Origin: UBA1206 sp050953105
Lineage (GTDB): Bacteria > Bacillota > Clostridia > Oscillospirales > CAG-382
Assembly (NCBI GenBank): GCA_050953105.1
Contig: JBMNMA010000004.1
Location: 1 to 64,000, forward strand
Direction of reading: 5' to 3'
DNA length: 64,000 nt
In this document: positions 22,933 through 32,317 of the stretch, piece after piece
How positions within the stretch are numbered: position 1 is the stretch's first letter
Layout of the letters: the number at the start of each line of letters is the position of its first letter
Notes under the pieces: generated by a model
The model's database searches: none
What the model saw: the letters and a program-made list of their open reading frames with translations, nothing else
What the model was told of the DNA's origin: nothing
Position numbers and translations under genes: made by a program

Positions 22933-25636
22933 TTATCTGTTTCTTATAGCGTCTATAGGCTTTTTGGATGCAATCTTCTTTACCGGCAGGAAGGAAGCCA
23001 CAAAGGCAACCCCCATGCTTACCGCAAGCAGAAGTCCAAGCTGCCTTATACCGAAGGTGAGGACGGTTATCAACAGCCCTACCTCCTCTCTTATTAGAGA
23101 ATTGATATACAAGGTAATTGCTACTGTGCCGATTGTCGCCAGTATAAAGTTAATGGCGGCAATAATAAAGCTTTCTGAGAAGAATATCTTGAACACGTCG
23201 TTTGACCTTGAGCCTATTGCCCTTAGGATTCCTATGTCCTGCTTTTTATAGGCAATGCTGGAGGCGATAAAGGTTGCAAGCAGCACCGAGGCGAAACCCG
23301 CCATAACCAGGCCTATATAGATAAAGATTTTTGAAATTTCTTCAAACACCCTTTTGAAGGTGGTAAGCTCATACACTACAGGGTTTTGCAGCGGATAAAT
23401 TATTTTATTGCTTTTGTTGTAGCAAAAATCCAAAAGCTCGGTTATTTTTCCCCTTGTCCGGGGCATCGCGCCAACTGCAAAAGAAAATTTGGGACCTTCG
23501 GAGCCAATGATTTTTTCATAATAACTATCCGGACAAATCACCGTGTTATTCATGTAGTATTCGTCTTGGCCGGATTCAATGTAGCCTACAATTTTCCATC
23601 CTTCCTCGGTTTTGCTTTTACCGTCGTTATAAAGGTATTCTTCAAGATAAAGATTGCCGTTTTCCTTTAAAAATTCGGTCATTTTCTCTATCTGTAAAAT
23701 GCCGTTTTCGGTATAAACCAAAACACTGCCGGAATAGACTATTATTTCCTTGTCACCAAGGGAATTTTGCGGTCCGTCCAGCCATACAACCTTAGATTTG
23801 TCTATGTCCGATAATCTGGAAAGCCTGGAGGCATATATGCTGAAACCGTTTTTTCCGGTGTAGTCGTAGGTGTTTCTGAAGGAAATGGAGGCGTTTTTAA
23901 TTTGTTTACCGCCAAAAGACGATTCAAGCCTTTCAATAAACCCGCTGCCTGCAAAAACAACGTTGATAAGGCTGTAGTTCATCTCCATCTCAAATTCGTT
24001 GAATAAGATAATGTAAAACAGGTCGGAAGGATCGAATTCTTCAAGATCAATTTCAAATAATTTATTATATCTTTCGAAATCGAACCTGGTGTCTATAATA
24101 CCGGTTACGGTATATTCCACATTGTTAAATGTCAGGGTTTTACCCACCATATCGTCATAGGAGTTTATGGCGACCTTTTGGCTGCCTGTAGTCTTTTTAT
24201 AATCCTTTTGAACGAAAATGTCGCATATCACCGTGCTTATGGCAATTTCGTTTTTGCTTCCGTCGGGAACCTTTCCTGCCACAAGATCGTATTTCATGGT
24301 GGTAAGATCGGCATCGGTAACTTCCGTTATTCCGATAAATCTGTTAAAAAGGTTATCCAATTCGGATGTCGGGGATTTATAAAAATGCTGATCATAGTTT
24401 AAATTTATGTCATATGTCTTATAAACACCGGCAAGGGGAATCCCCGTCTGGCTTATCAGGTAGGCGATATCATTGTGGTCAAGATCGAGGTTCATTCCGA
24501 AATAGCCCGTATTTTCCTGCTTTGCTATTGACACGTAAGTAATATTACTGTCCAATATCGAACTGACACTTGCCCGTACATGGTCATAGTCCGAAAATAC
24601 GTCCGCAACGCCGAAAAGGGTAAAGGCAATAACAGAAAGAATAATGCTAAACACCAGGCGGATCTTTTTATGCTTTAAGCCGCTGGCACCTATTTTAAAG
24701 GCATTTTTAAGGGGAAGCCTGGATTTAATAAGCTTGAATGGGGAAAAAACTTTACCCGATTTACGGGTATTTTCGGTATCAGTGGCCTTAAATTTCTTTT
24801 GCCTGCCGTTGGTTTTTATTACAACCCCGCTTTTAAGCTGGTCTAAGTAGGTGTTTATTTTAAGCCGGTCTTCTTCGGTCAGGTGGTATCCTGCCGGAAT
24901 TTCTATTGTGTTTTCCGAAAACACAAGGCTTTCCGCTTCCTCCGGCTGATGTCTGGACTCCTCGTCTATTTCAATGTCGTCAATTATTTTCCCGTCGGCA
25001 AGTTCGATAATCCGGTCGGCGTAGGTTTCGGCAAATTCCCGGTCATGGGAAACCACCACCACCAGCTTGTCGGCGGAAAGCTTTTTTAATGTTTGAAGAA
25101 CCTGCTTTCCCGTAACCGAGTCAAGGGCTCCGGTGGGTTCGTCGGCAAAGATTATCTCGGGGTTTTTAACCAGAGCCCGGGCAATGGCTACACGCTGTAA
25201 GCTGACCGCCCGAAAGCTCGTTGGGACGGCGGTTGCCGTAGCCGGTCATGTCCACCTGCTCAAGAATGGCGTTTATCTTGTCATCGGTGGCTTTTTGGCC
25301 CTGCAGCTCAAGGGCAAGGCCTATGTTAGCACCGACGGTAAACTCCTCAAGCACGTTGTATTCCTGAAAAATAAAGCCCACATAGGTATTGCGGTAGGAG
25401 TCAAAGTCGGCCTGTTTAAACTTCTTTGACGAAACTCCCTTTATAATAATCTCGCCGGCGTCATATTTGTCAAGGCCGCCGAGGACATTAAGCATGGTGG
25501 ATTTACCGCTGCCTGATTTGCCCAGCAAAAAAACCATCCCTGTTTCGGGGAGCTTGAGGTTTATATTGTCAAGGGCCCGTACAGGGACCCCCTTTTTGGG
25601 CTTGTAGACTTTTGAAAGATTTATAGCTTCAAGCAT
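22933..25636 (-). pseudogene. MacB-type ABC transporter, ATPase fused to FtsX-like permease, broken by one frameshift
   Basis: The ATPase part runs from the ATG at 25636 (AAAAGGAG upstream) with Walker A GKSGSGKST and then ELSGGQ, after which the frame is lost. The other frame continues with QRVAIARALVKNPEI, FADEPTG and SHDREFAE. Then come a linker, one membrane helix, a large outer domain (about 400 residues) and three C-terminal helices with the FtsX motif AYKKQDIGILRAIGS. One extra base within 25194-25207 explains the break; removing it gives 900 residues. Such fused proteins in Firmicutes export peptides or serve in antibiotic response. The ORF is otherwise well preserved, so decay is recent or the shift is an assembly error. 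Confidence 0.85.
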
Positions 25637-25685
25637 AAAAACTCCTTTTAACCCTTAAAGGCGGGATCAGGGTTTTGTTAAAGTA

Positions 25686-25883
25686 TCAGTCTTTTGATTT
25701 ATAATAAAGCATGCAGTGGCAGTAGCCCTCAAAGTCCGGGTCGGCTATCTGCTCACGAAATTCCTTGCATATGCACTTGGTGTCTTCGCTTATTTCCCGC
25801 TTGCAGGGACAGTGTCCGCCTTTTTTCTTAAGGCCTTCCCTAATGGCGGCAACAAGTTCCTTATCCTCGTTAAGCTTTACCAT
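25686..25883 (-). CDS. Ferredoxin-thioredoxin-reductase-like catalytic protein
   Basis: The 65-residue protein carries the CPC...CxC...CHC pattern of the FTR catalytic subunit: Cys25-Pro-Cys27, Cys37-Ile-Cys39 and Cys55-His-Cys57. In FTR these hold a 4Fe-4S cluster next to a redox disulfide and pass electrons from ferredoxin to thioredoxin. The protein is shorter than plant FTR and the spacings differ (9 and 15 residues between pairs). It lies 10 bases after trxA, which supports thioredoxin as partner. The ATG at 25883 follows a G-rich site (about 25892-25897); a longer frame to 25910 would overlap trxA. Confidence 0.8.
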   Translation of the reverse strand: MVKLNEDKELVAAIREGLKKKGGHCPCKREISEDTKCICKEFREQIADPDFEGYCHCMLYYKSKD

Positions 25884-25893
25884 AATATGCCCC

Positions 25894-26214
25894 CTATCTG
25901 TATTTTTCAAAGAGTTCCTTAAGCTGCTCGGCAGGCTTTGAACCCTCGGTGCGGAATACTATAATGTTATTTTTTATAAAAACAAGGGTGGGTATTACTC
26001 TTATTCCGTATTGGTTGGCAAGGTCGTTTTCTTCGTCCACGTTGACCTTGCAAAGCTTTACCCCTTCGCCGTCCTCGTCGCTCATTTCCTCAAGGGTTTT
26101 ACCCATTGCCCGGCAGGGACCGCACCAGGGAGCCCAAAAGTCTATAACCACAAGGCCCTCGTAATTGACCACTTCGGTTTCGTGATTTGTGTTTGTAAGT
26201 TCGGTGTGCTTCAT
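25894..26214 (-). CDS. trxA: Thioredoxin
   Basis: The protein has 106 residues with the active site Trp30-Cys31-Gly-Pro-Cys34 and the cis-proline segment VIPTLVF. It is a general cytoplasmic disulfide reductant. The ATG at 26214 is set by AAAGGAG; the frame is open further upstream but without a site. The promoter lies at 26243-26272. The next gene encodes an FTR-like protein, so reduction probably comes from ferredoxin rather than NADPH, as suits an anaerobe. Confidence 0.95.
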   Translation of the reverse strand: MKHTELTNTNHETEVVNYEGLVVIDFWAPWCGPCRAMGKTLEEMSDEDGEGVKLCKVNVDEENDLANQYGIRVIPTLVFIKNNIIVFRTEGSKPAEQLKELFEKYR

Positions 26215-26242
26215 TTTTTCCACTCCTTTCTTGTATGAACTG

Positions 26243-26272
26243 ATTATATTAATATATGTTAGCATTTGTCAA
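26243..26272 (-). promoter_or_regulatory. Promoter of trxA and the FTR-like gene
   Basis: TTGACA (26267-26272) is followed after 18 bases by TATAAT (26243-26248) on the minus strand. Confidence 0.75.
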
Positions 26273-26301
26273 CATATAAAATGTTACTTTTTAGGTTTAT
26301 C

Positions 26302-26331
26302 TTGACTTAGACATACAAAAGATGATATAAA
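26302..26331 (+). promoter_or_regulatory. Promoter of the anchored beta-rich protein and GH78 operon
   Basis: TTGACT (26302-26307) is followed after 18 bases by TATAAA (26326-26331). Confidence 0.6.
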
Positions 26332-26362
26332 TATAGAGAAATCCTGTAAACGGAGTTAAATT

Positions 26363-27517
26363 ATGATAAAAAAGACACTGGCATTTTGTTTGACACTTTT
26401 ATTTATTTTTTCGGTAAACGCCTTCGGGCTTGACAGCGAATACGGCTTAACCATCGCCGGGACTGTCGTTACATCCTCCAACAAGGACGACATTTTGGGG
26501 GACGGTAAGGTAAAATATGACCCCGACACCTCTGTTTTAACCCTTGAAAATGCAAATATTCAAGGGGAAATTGCCTTTGAGGGCGAACAGATTACAATAA
26601 ATCTTGTGGGCAGCAATAAAATTTCCGGCACAAACGGAATCAGCGCAAGGTTTGTTTTGATTTTCACAGGCGAAGGCAACCTTGAAATCACCGCCACAGG
26701 CAGGGGAATAAACGCCGAAGGCGATGTTGAGTTTTCCCACACCGGACAAATTTCTATAACCGGCGGTGATGCGGCAATATACGGCTGGAATGCAAACGTT
26801 TCGGTTAAATCGGGAACCCTTTACGCCAAGGGAGCAAGTGATGGCGAAACCTACGGCATTTACCTTGAAAACGGAACATATACGCAATTAACAGGCATTG
26901 TGGACATTTCCGGCACAAAGGCCGCCATACTGGTAACCGGCAATAAAAACGAAAAACTTATCGACATAAGGGAAATGGTGTCTGTAGTCGCCGGCGGCCA
27001 GGTGGTAACCGGTAAACTTGACGAAAAGTTCTGGCAGACACTTTCCACCGCCACGGTTTTGGGAAATAACGCAAAGCTTGAGGATGCCGCCAAACGGGTT
27101 AACATTTCACGCAAGTTTAATATAACCAAAAAAGGCGAACATTTTTATCTTGTTGATAAAAACCAGAAAGGCATAACCTCAACCATAGCCCCCGGCGAAA
27201 CTCTGTCCTTCTTTGTGATAGCGGAGGATGGTTATACACCCGGCAAAAAATTCTATGTAAAGGTTAACGGTAAAACCATCACCCCCGTTTCGGGTCAGTA
27301 TACCGTGGCAAACGTCAATGAGGATATTGAAATCGAAATCGGCGGCTTTATCAAGGCGGGGACAAAAGAAGAAAGCAAAATTTTCGGTATCCCCACAAAA
27401 ATATTTGTCACTGTTATTTTCGTCATAGCTTTTATTGCGACTGCGATTTATGTGGTGGTCGCCACAAGTAAAGAGGAAAAGGCAAAAAAGGAAAAGAAGA
27501 AAAAAAGAAAAGCATAA
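26363..27517 (+). CDS. Exported, membrane-anchored beta-rich protein of unknown function
   Basis: The protein of 384 residues begins with a signal peptide (about 1-20, ending SVNA). Residues 50-190 are repetitive short beta strands with Gly/Asn turns, resembling the beta-helical carbohydrate-binding-like domains of secreted Clostridia proteins. A smaller beta domain is at 255-330. A C-terminal membrane helix (about 350-372) and a Lys-rich cytoplasmic tail follow. I do not recognise the family. It lies 12 bases before a GH78 rhamnosidase, and the two are probably cotranscribed, which hints at a surface or carbohydrate role. Confidence 0.75.
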   Translation: MIKKTLAFCLTLLFIFSVNAFGLDSEYGLTIAGTVVTSSNKDDILGDGKVKYDPDTSVLTLENANIQGEIAFEGEQITINLVGSNKISGTNGISARFVLIFTGEGNLEITATGRGINAEGDVEFSHTGQISITGGDAAIYGWNANVSVKSGTLYAKGASDGETYGIYLENGTYTQLTGIVDISGTKAAILVTGNKNEKLIDIREMVSVVAGGQVVTGKLDEKFWQTLSTATVLGNNAKLEDAAKRVNISRKFNITKKGEHFYLVDKNQKGITSTIAPGETLSFFVIAEDGYTPGKKFYVKVNGKTITPVSGQYTVANVNEDIEIEIGGFIKAGTKEESKIFGIPTKIFVTVIFVIAFIATAIYVVVATSKEEKAKKEKKKKRKA

Positions 27518-27529
27518 AGAGGGGTTAAA

Positions 27530-29791
27530 ATGGAGGAAATTAAGCTTCCGGCATCCTTTTATTCGGCTTCAACAGAGTATAACACCTTAGAAAAGCACGT
27601 TAATGCGCCCTATTTAAGAAAAACTATATTTTTCGACAAAATTCCCCATAAATCCGTAATTCTGATTTCCGGCCTTGGTTTTTACCGGCTGTTTATAAAC
27701 GGCAATGAAATTACCAAAGGCCTGCTTTCCCCTTATATTTCAAATCCCGACGATATTATTTATTACGACGAATATGATGTTTCACCCCATCTGACCGAGG
27801 GAGAAAACGTTATAGGCGTTATTCTGGGAAACGGCTTTATAAACTCCATAGGCGGCAGAGTGTGGGACTTTGACAAAGCCCAATTCCGTTCCTCGCCTAA
27901 ACTGGCTTTTTCCCTAATCTGCGATGGCATAACGGCAATTCCCTCTGCCGAGGGATTTAAGTGCCACCCATCCCCCATACTGTTTGACGACGAACGGTGC
28001 GGCGAACGTTATGACGCATCTCTTGAAATCGAAAACTGGAACAAGCCGGGCTTTGACGACACCGGCTGGAATAGCGTAATCCCCGCCAAAACCCCAAAGG
28101 GCGAAAAGCAAATTTGCAAAGCCGACCCCATTATAAAAGCAAGGGAAATAACGCCGGTTTCGGTTACCAAGGCCGGGTTTATCCATCCTGCCAAGGTGGA
28201 GGGAGGTTTCGGCAATTACCCGCTGCCAAACGACGAGGAGATAACCGAAGGCTATCTTTTTGACTTCGGGGTTAATGCCGCGGGCATTGTCCGGCTTGAA
28301 ATAAAGGGATATCCCGGGCAGAAGGTGATTTTGCAGTTTGGCGAAAACGTTAAAAACGGCTGCCTTGACATTTCAAACATGATTTTCTTCCCCAGGGGAT
28401 ATAATCAAAGATGTGTATTTTTCTGCTCGGGCAGGAATGATGTTTACGAACCCTCATTTTGCTATTTCGGCTTTAGATACTGCCTGGTTTCTGGCATAAC
28501 CCAAGAACAGGCGGGAAATTTAAAGCTTACGTATATAGTATGCCATTCGGACATTAAACGGGTAGGGACCTTTTCCTGCTCAAACGACATTGCCAACAGA
28601 CTTTATGATGCCTGCATGGTAAGCGACCTTGCCAACTTTTATTATTTCCCCACCGACTGTCCCCACCGGGAGAAAAACGGCTGGACGGGGGATGCTGCTT
28701 TATCCGCCGTTCAGATGATGTATAACTTCGAAGCAGGCAAATCCCTTTCGGTGTGGATGGACAACATTAGAAAAGCCCAGAAGACAAGCGGTGAAGTTCC
28801 CGGCATTATCCCCACCTCGGGCTGGGGATTTAAATGGGGCAACGGTCCTGCCTGGGACATTGTGCTTACGGCAGTCCCCTCAGCGGTATATGACTTTACC
28901 GGTGACGAAACAATCCTTTCAGACAACGCAAACGCCATTTGGAGTTATATGCAGTATCTTGAAACCAAGGTAAACAACGAAGGTTTGTTTGAGTTCGGCC
29001 TTGGGGACTGGTGCCCGGTGGGAGGAACTATCAAAGCCCCGCTGGTGGTTACCGACTCAATAACAATATTCGAATTTTTAAACACCGCAGCCTACATTTT
29101 TACCTCAATTGGTCAGTCCGACCGGGCAAGTAAAGCTCTTTCCGACGCCTATCGCCTTAGAAAGGCCATAAGGCGGCATCTTATCGAAGACTACACCGTG
29201 GCGGGGGAATGTCAGGCATGCCAGGCTATGGCCTTGTATTACGGCATTTTCGACAAGGACACAAGGGAATACAAAAGAGCCTTTGATGTGCTTATTAAAA
29301 TGATAGAGGTAAAGGGCAACCGCATTGACTGCGGCATTTTGGGGGCAAGGGTGATATTTAGACTTCTTGCCGACAACGACAGGGCCGACGTTGCCTTTAA
29401 AATGATAACCCGCACCGACGGCCCCTCCTTTGGCAGCTGGATAGCCGCCGGCGCCACTTCCATGAAGGAATGCTTTGAAAACACCGGGTCAAACAACCAT
29501 CATTTCTATGGAGATATCGCCGCCTTCTTCCAGCAATACATAGCAGGACTGTATTACGTCTTTGACCGGGTGGTGGTTTCCCCCTGCTTTGTAAATGAGC
29601 TTACCTATGCCGAAGCCTCCTGCCGGGATATTTACGTAAAGTGGGAACGGTCGGGGAGTAGAATACTTTTAACCGTCGACTGCCCCCCCTATACCCAGGG
29701 CGAAATTTCCTTAAGAGAGGGCTACTCCTTCGAAGACGGCGATATATTAAAGATTATCGAAAAGGGAACCTATGCGGTAATCAGAGATTAG
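27530..29791 (+). CDS. Alpha-L-rhamnosidase-type glycoside hydrolase (GH78)
   Basis: The protein has 753 residues. N-terminal beta-sandwich domains (GLGFYRLFINGNE is typical of the GH78 N-domain) lead to DFGVNAAGIVRLEIKG and then the (alpha/alpha)6 catalytic barrel, with the acidic motif DCPHREKNGWTGDA at about 380-393. GH78 enzymes release terminal L-rhamnose from glycosides or polysaccharides. There is no signal peptide, so it probably acts in the cytoplasm on imported oligosaccharides. GAGGGG precedes the ATG. No rhamnose-catabolic genes are in the window. Confidence 0.9.
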   Translation: MEEIKLPASFYSASTEYNTLEKHVNAPYLRKTIFFDKIPHKSVILISGLGFYRLFINGNEITKGLLSPYISNPDDIIYYDEYDVSPHLTEGENVIGVILGNGFINSIGGRVWDFDKAQFRSSPKLAFSLICDGITAIPSAEGFKCHPSPILFDDERCGERYDASLEIENWNKPGFDDTGWNSVIPAKTPKGEKQICKADPIIKAREITPVSVTKAGFIHPAKVEGGFGNYPLPNDEEITEGYLFDFGVNAAGIVRLEIKGYPGQKVILQFGENVKNGCLDISNMIFFPRGYNQRCVFFCSGRNDVYEPSFCYFGFRYCLVSGITQEQAGNLKLTYIVCHSDIKRVGTFSCSNDIANRLYDACMVSDLANFYYFPTDCPHREKNGWTGDAALSAVQMMYNFEAGKSLSVWMDNIRKAQKTSGEVPGIIPTSGWGFKWGNGPAWDIVLTAVPSAVYDFTGDETILSDNANAIWSYMQYLETKVNNEGLFEFGLGDWCPVGGTIKAPLVVTDSITIFEFLNTAAYIFTSIGQSDRASKALSDAYRLRKAIRRHLIEDYTVAGECQACQAMALYYGIFDKDTREYKRAFDVLIKMIEVKGNRIDCGILGARVIFRLLADNDRADVAFKMITRTDGPSFGSWIAAGATSMKECFENTGSNNHHFYGDIAAFFQQYIAGLYYVFDRVVVSPCFVNELTYAEASCRDIYVKWERSGSRILLTVDCPPYTQGEISLREGYSFEDGDILKIIEKGTYAVIRD

Positions 29792-29923
29792 GCTCCATTT
29801 ATAATAACGCCTGGTTTTTGATAATATGACAAAAAAACAGGAAAGTAATTGTCCTCTAAAAAGCAAAATATCAACCATTACTGCTGACAGAGCCATAAAC
29901 TGAAAGTCAGGAAAGATGTCTTT

Positions 29924-31420
29924 ATGATTATTAACGCCATCGGCGGCCTGTATTGGCACCTCAGACCGGTTTTAAGCAGCATATTTTGGATTATAGGCAT
30001 ATTAACCGCCTACCGATTCGCCTATCTTATGATAGGCGTTTTTTGGACAAGGAAGTTTAAGCACACGCAAAATTACCATAAATACGCTATCCTTATCCCT
30101 GCCAGGAACGAAGAAAAGGTTATAGGCAACCTGCTTGACAGCATAAGCAGGCAGGATTACCCCGCCGACCTTATAACGGTTTTTGTTGTGGCCGACAACT
30201 GCACCGATAACACCGCATTGATTTCCCGGGACAAGGAGGCGGTGGTTTACGAAAGGTTTGACGAAAAAAACCGCACCAAGGGATATGCGCTGCAGTTTTT
30301 GTTTGAAAACATACGCCGTGATTACGGCATAGACGCTTTTGAGGGTTATTTTATTTTCGATGCCGACAATTTGTTAAAGGTTGACTACATTTCCCGTATG
30401 AACGACGCCTTTGACAGCGGAGTTAAAATAATAACCTCCTACCGCAACACCAAAAACTTTGACGACAACTGGGTTTCCTCAATTTATGCCCTCCACTGGT
30501 TAAGGTCGGTTCGGGCAAGGCACAGGGCAAGATCAATACTTCGCCTTTCCACCAACATTCAGGGAACGGGGTTTTTATTTTCAAACGAGCTTGTAAAAGA
30601 CGGCTGGAAATGGACATCCCTTACCGAGGACCGGGCCTTTACGGCAGATGCGGTGGCCATGGGATATGAAATATCCTACAACGACGAGGCCATGTTTTTT
30701 GACGAACAGCCAACAAGCCTAAAAATTTCCCTCCGTCAGCGGCTCAGGTGGTCAAGGGGACATATCCTTGCTTTTGTCCAAAGCGGTCCAAAGCTGTTTG
30801 TAAATATCTTTTTCGGCAAACATTTTATTAAAAACGCTTATAAAAGCAAAGCAAAGCAAAAATCAAGGTTTGACAGATTTACAGAAAACATCCGCCACAG
30901 GTTTGCCTGCTTTGATACCCTGATGCAGCTTACCCCCGTAAATGTTTTGTCGGTGTTCGGCTGGCTGACGGTGGATTTTGTTTTCTACTCCTTTGCTCTT
31001 CATAAAACCGGCATATCCGGCGTGTCCCTTTTCGGCGGTTCGGGAGTTGCCGAAAGGATAATAAGCCATATCTACAACCCGGTTGTAACAAAAAGTCCGG
31101 GGTTAGGGGCAGTTCTTGCAGGTCTGGGGCTGGCTGTGTGGTTTCGCATTTTGTATCTTGCCGGCAGCTATGTTAAAAACATATTTTACGGTTCCTTTAT
31201 TTTTTTCATGGAGCGGAAAAACATTAAATCCCTTACGGCAAAGAAAATAATAATCAGCTGCCTTGCGTGGCCGGTTTTCGATATTATCGGCAGATACACC
31301 AACTGTATTGCGGTGTTTAAGCATGTATCATGGAAACCCATACCCCATAAGAGCGACGTTACCATTGATCAGCTGGACGAACGGGCAAGCGAAAAACAAA
31401 AGGACTTAACCTATAAATAA
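29924..31420 (+). CDS. Membrane glycosyltransferase, family 2
   Basis: The protein has 498 residues: an N-terminal helix (about 18-38), a GT-A domain with IPARNEEKVIG, FDADN (DxD type), TEDRAF and RQRLRWSRGH (the QxxRW-like motif), then three or four C-terminal membrane helices. This is the layout of processive or single-transfer GT2 enzymes that make surface polysaccharides or glycolipids. AGGAAAG precedes the ATG at 29924. The 132-base gap before it shows no clear terminator. The sugar and acceptor are unknown. Confidence 0.88.
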   Translation: MIINAIGGLYWHLRPVLSSIFWIIGILTAYRFAYLMIGVFWTRKFKHTQNYHKYAILIPARNEEKVIGNLLDSISRQDYPADLITVFVVADNCTDNTALISRDKEAVVYERFDEKNRTKGYALQFLFENIRRDYGIDAFEGYFIFDADNLLKVDYISRMNDAFDSGVKIITSYRNTKNFDDNWVSSIYALHWLRSVRARHRARSILRLSTNIQGTGFLFSNELVKDGWKWTSLTEDRAFTADAVAMGYEISYNDEAMFFDEQPTSLKISLRQRLRWSRGHILAFVQSGPKLFVNIFFGKHFIKNAYKSKAKQKSRFDRFTENIRHRFACFDTLMQLTPVNVLSVFGWLTVDFVFYSFALHKTGISGVSLFGGSGVAERIISHIYNPVVTKSPGLGAVLAGLGLAVWFRILYLAGSYVKNIFYGSFIFFMERKNIKSLTAKKIIISCLAWPVFDIIGRYTNCIAVFKHVSWKPIPHKSDVTIDQLDERASEKQKDLTYK

Positions 31421-31437
31421 AAAGAGGGATTACGGCT

Positions 31438-31794
31438 ATGATAGAATCAAGATGCGGACTTCTTTGTTCAGAGTGCTCCTTTAGAGAAAGCTTCAACTGC
31501 GGCGGATGCGTTCAAACCAACGGACACCCATTTCATGGCGAATGCCCCGTGGCAAAATGCTGTCAGGATAAAGGATTTGAGCATTGTGGCGAATGCAAAA
31601 ACATACCCGAATATTGCGGCGAAAATAATTGCAGCAAAAAGAATTCCAACGGCCATACCCTCTGTGGTTCCTGTGAAAAAACCACCTGCGGCAAACTTCA
31701 CAGTTACTCCTATACCGATCCCAACCATGGGGACAACCCTCCCGGCGCAAGAATAAAGCGGTGCAAAAAATGGGCAAGTGAAGTTAAAATATAA
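31438..31794 (+). CDS. Cys-rich DUF3795-like protein
   Basis: The 118-residue protein has about 17 cysteines and begins ESRCGLLCSECSF, the DUF3795 pattern, probably binding zinc or an iron-sulfur cluster. The conserved end HGDNPPGARIKRCKKW is also present. Between them there seem to be two related Cys modules, CGECKNIP and CGSCEKTTC, where homologs as I know them carry one, so a short internal duplication is likely. AGAGGGA precedes the ATG, 17 bases after the glycosyltransferase. Function unknown. Confidence 0.75.
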   Translation: MIESRCGLLCSECSFRESFNCGGCVQTNGHPFHGECPVAKCCQDKGFEHCGECKNIPEYCGENNCSKKNSNGHTLCGSCEKTTCGKLHSYSYTDPNHGDNPPGARIKRCKKWASEVKI

Positions 31795-31811
31795 CCCTTA
31801 TATAAACATAC

Positions 31812-31845
31812 AAAAGGACGGATAAAAATCCGTCCTTTATGTTTT
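31812..31845. terminator. Bidirectional terminator between the DUF3795 gene and ogt
   Basis: AAAGGACGGAT pairs with ATCCGTCCTTT around AAAA, with T-rich sequence after it. Confidence 0.88.
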
Positions 31846-31858
31846 ATCGGTGATTTTT

Positions 31859-32317
31859 TTAACCGTTTTTCTTTTCCAGCTCAAGCAAATAACGCTTTAT
31901 TGCCATACCCCCGGTATAACCACCTTCGCCGGAAACAGCTAAAACTCTGTGGCAGGGAATAATTACGGGAACCGGATTGGCTCCGCAGGCGTTCCCCACC
32001 GCACGGCAGGCTTTGGGTTTTCCCAAGCCTTCGGCTATATTTTTATAGCTGATTGTCTTTCCGTAGGGTATTTGGGAAATTGCGTTCCATACTTGCTTTT
32101 GAAAAGCCGTTCCTTTTGCTTTAACAGGAAGGGTAAAGTCAATCCTTTTTCCTTCAAAGTATTCGGCCAACTCTTTTTCGGCCTGAATAAGCAGGGGAAG
32201 GTCGTCACTTGTAACGTCCGGCTTTTGAGCTGAAAAATCAATATTAGTAATATATTCGCCGTCGGAGGATATTTTTATTACCCCCACAGGTGATGCTATA
32301 TAGCGGATATATTCCAT
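31859..32317 (-). CDS. ogt: Methylated-DNA--protein-cysteine methyltransferase
   Basis: This suicidal repair protein of 152 residues removes alkyl groups from O6-alkylguanine. The acceptor Cys122 is in PCHRV, preceded by the DNA-binding segment with QVWNAISQIPYGKT and the arginine-finger region KACRAVGNA. The size is that of Ogt/MGT without an Ada domain. Its ATG touches the stop of the preceding oxidoreductase gene, so the two are translated in tandem from the rny-led transcript. Confidence 0.95.
   Translation of the reverse strand: MEYIRYIASPVGVIKISSDGEYITNIDFSAQKPDVTSDDLPLLIQAEKELAEYFEGKRIDFTLPVKAKGTAFQKQVWNAISQIPYGKTISYKNIAEGLGKPKACRAVGNACGANPVPVIIPCHRVLAVSGEGGYTGGMAIKRYLLELEKKNG

Noticed and set aside
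31468..31777. Two minus-strand open frames opposite the Cys-rich DUF3795 gene
   Set aside because: They mirror the repeated Cys codons of the real gene and have no start signals; no homology is recognisable.
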